A DNA stretch of 10,919 nucleotides from an uncultured Clostridia bacterium. Its GTDB lineage: Bacteria > Bacillota > Clostridia > Christensenellales > Aristaeellaceae. A program made the translations under genes and the position numbers. The DNA is taken from NCBI GenBank assembly GCA_934643535.1, contig CAKUCE010000088.1, forward strand, positions 1-10,919. The letters are read 5' to 3'. Below, one piece after another: positions 7,524-10,919 of the stretch. The notes below the pieces were generated by a model. That model had not been told where the DNA came from. It saw only the letters and a program-made list of their open reading frames with translations, and searched no databases. How positions within the stretch are numbered: the stretch's first letter is position 1; each line of letters opens with the position of its first letter.

Positions 7524-9296
7524 ATGCCGGATATTCATGGAAACATCGAGGGGATCCGCAAAAGCGTTCTGGACGAAATGAAGACCCTGTACGACCTTCA
7601 GCTGGAACCGGACGTTTTTCTCCCGCAGGAAGTGCTTTCCGCCCTGTGCGGCTGGTCTGCCTCCTTCAACCGGGAGGTGGCCCTGTACATCACCCGTTAC
7701 GGCGAGATCGCCGATATCTTCATCGGCCGGGCGGACGCCATCGACCTGCCCGACCTGCGCCTGCGCCGCAGCCAGCGGCGGCTGAGCATGATCCGCTGCA
7801 TCCACACCCATCCCGGGGCCACGGGCCAGCTCAGCGATGTAGATCTGAGCGCGCTTCTTTCCATGCGCTTTGACGCCATGTGCGCCGTGGGCGTAAACGC
7901 GCAGGGTCAGCCCACCAGCGCCCAGTGCGCCTTTCTGGATCGGGCCGCCTCCGCCGGATATGTACTGACGGAGCTGCTGCCCGCCCGCCGTCTGCCCCAG
8001 CAGGACTGGCTGGAACACATCCGGCAGGCCGACGCGGCCTATCTGGCCGAGGAAGAAAAGCTGCAAAAAGACCATGAGCGGGCGGTTCTGGTGGGGATCG
8101 AAAGCGAGGAATCGCTGGACGAGCTGGAGGAACTGGCCAGGACCGCCGGTGCCGAAACCGTGCTGCGGGTGCTGCAGAAGCGCCCCTCTCCCGATACCGC
8201 CTTCTGCATCGGCAAGGGCAAGGCCGAGGAGCTTTCCCTGCGCTGTCAGGCCATTCAGGCCGATCTGGTCATCTTTGACGAGGTCCTCTCCGGAGTCATG
8301 CAGAAAAATCTGGAAGAAGTTCTCCACATCAAAGTGGTGGATCGCACCGCGCTGATTCTGGACATCTTCGCCGCCCGGGCCTCCACCCGGGAAGGCAAGC
8401 TGCAGGTGGAAATGGCCCAGCTGAAATACCGCAGCCAGCGCCTGCTGGGGCAGGGCCTTGTGCTGAGCCGTCTGGCCGGCGGCATCGGCACCCGCGGTCC
8501 CGGCGAAAGCAAGCTGGAGGTCAACCGCCGCCGTATCCGGGAACGGCTCACCGACCTGCGCCGGGAGCTGGACGAAATGGAAAAGCAGCGCACTCTCCGC
8601 CGCCAGAGCCGGGAAAAGGGCGGCGTGCCGGTGGTGGCGCTGGTGGGCTACACCAACGCGGGCAAATCCACCCTCTTCAACCGTCTCACCGGCGCGGACG
8701 TGTACGTGCAGAATCAGCTGTTCGCCACGCTGGACAGCGTCAGCCGTCCCGTGAACCTCCCCCATGGCACCAAAGCCCTGTTGGTGGATACCGTAGGCTT
8801 CATCCGCAAGCTGCCCCACGAGGTGGTGGAGGCCTTTCACGCCACGCTGGAGGAGGCTCGGCTGGCCGACGTGCTGGTGCTGGTGTCCGACGGGGCCGAC
8901 CCCCAGCTGCTGTCCCGCCGCCAGACCGTCGGCGAAGTGCTGGACAGTCTCGGCGCCGCAGACGCTCCCCGCATCGACGCGCTGAACAAATGCGACCTGC
9001 TCTCCCCTGCCGCCGACGTTCTGCCCGGCGCGCTGCCCATCAGCGCCGCCACGGGGCAGGGCCTGGACGAACTGCTGACCGCCATCGAGGACGCGCTGGA
9101 CGCGGGCACGGAGGAGGTCGTCCTGCTGGTTCCCTTCGCCCGCTACGCCCTGACGGACAGGCTGCGCCGTCTGGGCAGCGTCCTTTCGCAGGATCACACC
9201 GCCGACGGCGTGGTGCTGCGCTGGCGGGCCGAGAAGGCAAATGTAAATTATGCGCTCCGGGAGGGGGCCGTACTCCTTGAAACAGAAAGAAAATAG
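7524..9296 (+). CDS. hflX: Ribosome-associated GTPase HflX with N-terminal JAMM-like domain
   Basis: A 590-residue protein. From about residue 186 it is a complete HflX, the GTPase that binds 50S subunits and splits stalled or hibernating ribosomes. It has the N-terminal nucleotide-binding-like domain (CIGKGKAEEL), the linker signature GGIGTRGPGESKLE, a helical region, then the G domain with GYTNAGKST (375-383), DTVGF (422-426) and NKCD (488-491), and a C-terminal domain to the end. The first 180 or so residues are not part of the classical E. coli-type HflX. They carry E51 in NREVALYI and H94-T-H96 with S104 and D107 in IHTHPGATGQLSDVDL, exactly the JAMM pattern E-x(n)-HxH-x(7)-S-x(2)-D, so a zinc metallopeptidase-like fold is inferred. 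A charged helical stretch (about 165-185) links the halves. AAAGGA lies six bases before the ATG, and the desulfurase ends 39 bases upstream. Confidence 0.95.
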   Translation: MPDIHGNIEGIRKSVLDEMKTLYDLQLEPDVFLPQEVLSALCGWSASFNREVALYITRYGEIADIFIGRADAIDLPDLRLRRSQRRLSMIRCIHTHPGATGQLSDVDLSALLSMRFDAMCAVGVNAQGQPTSAQCAFLDRAASAGYVLTELLPARRLPQQDWLEHIRQADAAYLAEEEKLQKDHERAVLVGIESEESLDELEELARTAGAETVLRVLQKRPSPDTAFCIGKGKAEELSLRCQAIQADLVIFDEVLSGVMQKNLEEVLHIKVVDRTALILDIFAARASTREGKLQVEMAQLKYRSQRLLGQGLVLSRLAGGIGTRGPGESKLEVNRRRIRERLTDLRRELDEMEKQRTLRRQSREKGGVPVVALVGYTNAGKSTLFNRLTGADVYVQNQLFATLDSVSRPVNLPHGTKALLVDTVGFIRKLPHEVVEAFHATLEEARLADVLVLVSDGADPQLLSRRQTVGEVLDSLGAADAPRIDALNKCDLLSPAADVLPGALPISAATGQGLDELLTAIEDALDAGTEEVVLLVPFARYALTDRLRRLGSVLSQDHTADGVVLRWRAEKANVNYALREGAVLLETERK

Positions 9297-9325
9297 TTGC
9301 TATATTATTACAAAAATGATACAAT
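9297..9325 (+). promoter_or_regulatory. Extended -10 promoter for the vanY-type genes
   Basis: TTGCTA (9297-9302), a 17-base spacer and TACAAT (9320-9325), with TGA directly before the -10 box giving an extended TGnTACAAT. The stretch is strikingly AT-rich in GC-rich surroundings and starts on the base after the hflX stop codon. Transcription would begin near 9332 and leave a leader of about 95 bases. Confidence 0.75.
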
Positions 9326-9349
9326 AATTGTAGTGTGTCCCTGTCTTCC

Positions 9350-9401
9350 GGCGGCTCTTTCGCAGAGCCGCCAGCGAAAACGCAGACAAATTTTCGTTTT
9401 T
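9350..9401 (+). promoter_or_regulatory. Two stem-loops in the vanY leader; possible attenuator or terminator
   Basis: First stem: GGCGGCTC (9350-9357) pairs perfectly with GAGCCGCC (9365-9372) around a seven-base loop. Second stem: AGCGAAAA (9373-9380) pairs with TTTTCGTT (9391-9398, one wobble) around a ten-base loop, and T residues run on to 9401. The elements lie downstream of the promoter at 9297 and upstream of the gene, so they may attenuate vanY transcription, end read-through from hflX, or both. The U-run overlaps the second stem, so it is not a textbook terminator. Confidence 0.5.
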
Positions 9402-9425
9402 GGTTGGAAAGGGTGTGAGGAAACC

Positions 9426-10103
9426 GTGGTGCTGGGAAAAATGCTTTCCATCGTCCTGACCGGCGCAGCGCTGCTTTCCGGAAGCAAAAACGCCGCCCTG
9501 CCTGAAAAAAATATCGACGGCACCATTTTTCTGGTCAATCGCCAGCACGTCATCAGCGAGCAGTACGTTCCCGATCCCCTGCGCAAAACGCAGGTTCACG
9601 GCATGTCCCAGAGCATGCGGGAGGACGCGGCCGCGGCGCTGGAGGAGCTGTTCCGGGCGGCCCAGTCCGAGGGAATCCGGCTTTCCACCGTGTCCGGCTA
9701 CCGCAGCTATTCCAAGCAGTCCCTGATCTACAGCCGCAAGGTCGGCCGCACCGGCAGCGAAGCAGAGGCCGACAAGCTGGTGGCCCGGCCCGGAACCAGC
9801 GAGCATCAGCTGGGGCTGGCCATGGATCTGGCCACCCGGGACAGCTCCACCCTGTCCGAACGCTTCGCCTCCACCGCCGAGGGCCAGTGGGTGTACGCCA
9901 ACTGTCAGCGTTTCGGCTTCATCGTCCGCTATCTCAAGGGCTATGAGGACGTCACCGGCTACAGCTACGAGCCGTGGCACATCCGCTACGTGGGGCCGGA
10001 GCATGCCGAGGCCATCGCCGCCTCCGGTCTTCCCTTTGAAACGTATCTTTCCGGCTGGAAGCTGGAACTCTACGATTATCTGATTCATCAAGCTATGAAC
10101 TGA
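9426..10103 (+). CDS. vanY: D-alanyl-D-alanine carboxypeptidase, VanY-type (peptidase M15B)
   Basis: A zinc peptidase that removes the terminal D-Ala from peptidoglycan stem peptides. The fold markers are VSGYRSYSKQSLIY, the zinc motif SEHQLGLAMD (ligands H127 and D134), and YEPWHIRYVG, with catalytic E182 and third ligand H185. The start is a choice between tandem GTG codons at 9426 and 9429, five and eight bases after GAGG; the ATG at 9441 is too far from it. The frame stays open upstream to 9297, but that part overlaps the promoter and leader. The N-terminus (MVLGKMLSIVLTGAALLSGS) is a short hydrophobic stretch that may act as an export signal or anchor, weakly. About 225 residues, a compact member of the family. 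It is probably a housekeeping cell-wall trimming enzyme: no van ligase or VanRS genes are near, so vancomycin resistance should not be inferred. Confidence 0.9.
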   Translation: MVLGKMLSIVLTGAALLSGSKNAALPEKNIDGTIFLVNRQHVISEQYVPDPLRKTQVHGMSQSMREDAAAALEELFRAAQSEGIRLSTVSGYRSYSKQSLIYSRKVGRTGSEAEADKLVARPGTSEHQLGLAMDLATRDSSTLSERFASTAEGQWVYANCQRFGFIVRYLKGYEDVTGYSYEPWHIRYVGPEHAEAIAASGLPFETYLSGWKLELYDYLIHQAMN

Positions 10104-10112
10104 GGTGCTCCC

Positions 10113-10919
10113 ATGAGGAATTTCCGCCGTGCTGTGCTGGTTGGTCTTCTGTGCCTGATGCTGCTCCCCGTTTCCGCCCTCGGTGAGGACGGTTCGCTGG
10201 CCATGGGCGGCTCGGAGGTAAAAGAGCCGGAGGTTCGCTGGACCTACGGCGTTTCGCTGACGGCGCTGCAGTCCCCCTATCTGATTCTGGTCAACGAGCA
10301 GAACCCGCTGGATAAGACCTTTGAGCCTTCTCCCCTCGTCAAAATGACCAGCGTCAAGCGGGCCACCTCCGCCGTAATCTACCTGCAGGAAGCCTGCGCC
10401 AAGGCGATCGAGGATATGTTCGCCGCCGCGCTGGAGGTGCAGGAGTACACCTATACCACCGTCAATTCCAAGGGCGAAGAGACGGAGCACACCGCCAGCT
10501 ATCCCAACGGCATGGTGCTCATGCTGAAAAGCGGCTACCGCAAGTACGGCACGCAGGCCACCATCTACCAGAACTATCTGGCCCGCAACAACGGCGTGGA
10601 CGACGGCTATGTCAACAAGCCCGGCGCCAGCGAGCATCAGAGCGGCCTGTGCTGCGACATCCTCAACCGGGACTACGCCGCCCGGGAATACATGACCCAG
10701 GATTTCAAGAACACCCCCGAAGCCCAGTGGATGAAGGAAAACTGCGCCCAGTTCGGCCTGATCCTCCGCTACACCGAGGACGGCGAAGCGGCCACCGGCA
10801 TCAAGTTTGAGCCGTGGCACTTCCGCTATGTGGGCCGGGAGGCGGCGGGCTACCTCAGCTCCACCGGCATGTCGCTGGAGGCCTTCACCGAGGAATGGCA
10901 GGCGGCGCTGGCGGATTTC
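10113..10919 (+). CDS. Second VanY-type D-Ala-D-Ala carboxypeptidase (M15B), 3' end cut by window
   Basis: Tandem paralogue of the preceding gene. The ATG at 10113 follows GAGGTG, which overlaps the upstream stop codon, so the two are translationally close and surely cotranscribed. 269 residues are visible with no stop before the edge. It begins with a clear signal peptide (RRAVLVGLLCLMLLPVSALG, likely cut after VSA). The zinc site is complete: SEHQSGLCCD with H175 and D182, then FEPWHFRYVG with E233 and H236. Compared with its neighbour it has a longer region before the catalytic core, including a polar insert (about residues 108-130, EYTYTTVNSKGEETEH), and two cysteines inside the zinc motif where small hydrophobic residues are usual. 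Both copies keep all catalytic residues, suggesting division of labour rather than decay. Confidence 0.9.
   Translation, partial: MRNFRRAVLVGLLCLMLLPVSALGEDGSLAMGGSEVKEPEVRWTYGVSLTALQSPYLILVNEQNPLDKTFEPSPLVKMTSVKRATSAVIYLQEACAKAIEDMFAAALEVQEYTYTTVNSKGEETEHTASYPNGMVLMLKSGYRKYGTQATIYQNYLARNNGVDDGYVNKPGASEHQSGLCCDILNRDYAAREYMTQDFKNTPEAQWMKENCAQFGLILRYTEDGEAATGIKFEPWHFRYVGREAAGYLSSTGMSLEAFTEEWQAALADF

Noticed and set aside
9297..9425. TTG-initiated N-terminal extension of the first VanY
   Set aside because: This stretch holds the extended -10 promoter and leader hairpins, there is no ribosome binding site before 9297, and the extension resembles no signal sequence.
9426..10919. Vancomycin resistance locus because of VanY-type genes
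   Set aside because: No VanH, VanX, ligase or two-component genes adjoin, and VanY-type carboxypeptidases are ordinary cell-wall enzymes in Firmicutes.

Overview
The window reads as chromosomal DNA of a GC-rich, Gram-positive-type anaerobe, most likely a member of the Clostridia (Bacillota). This rests on strong AGGAGG-like ribosome binding sites, AT-rich sigma-A promoters standing out against GC-rich genes, an LTA-synthase-type enzyme, VanY carboxypeptidases and the rph / rdgB / ysnB gene order known from Bacillus. I see no IS element, tRNA, rRNA, CRISPR array, phage gene or attachment site. Gene density is high and the longest gene-free stretches are about 210 bases.

Left block (1-2345, minus strand): an AraC-family regulator is followed 31 bases downstream by an LTA-synthase-like membrane phosphoglycerol transferase, which runs off the left edge. 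A consensus sigma-A promoter (TTGACA, 17 bases, TATGAT) drives this pair through a roughly 110-base leader containing a hairpin next to the ribosome binding site. Diverging from it is a cytoplasmic TIM-barrel glycoside hydrolase (2553-4115, plus strand) that ends in a strong intrinsic terminator.

Middle block (4222-9296, plus strand): a promoter with a good consensus precedes four closely spaced genes. They are a fused RNase PH / RdgB (tRNA 3' trimming plus removal of non-canonical purine nucleotides), a YsnB/YfcE-type metallophosphoesterase, a class I cysteine desulfurase, and the ribosome-associated GTPase HflX. The loose theme is RNA, nucleotide and translation housekeeping. The most interesting point in the window is that HflX carries an extra N-terminal region of about 180 residues with a complete JAMM/MPN+ metalloprotease signature (E51, H94, H96, S104, D107), placing a candidate zinc isopeptidase or peptidase on a ribosome-splitting GTPase.

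Right block (9297-10919, plus strand): an extended -10 promoter starts right after the hflX stop. Its leader has two stem-loops, followed by two tandem M15B (VanY-type) D-Ala-D-Ala carboxypeptidases. The second is cut by the right edge in the C-terminal part of the protein.
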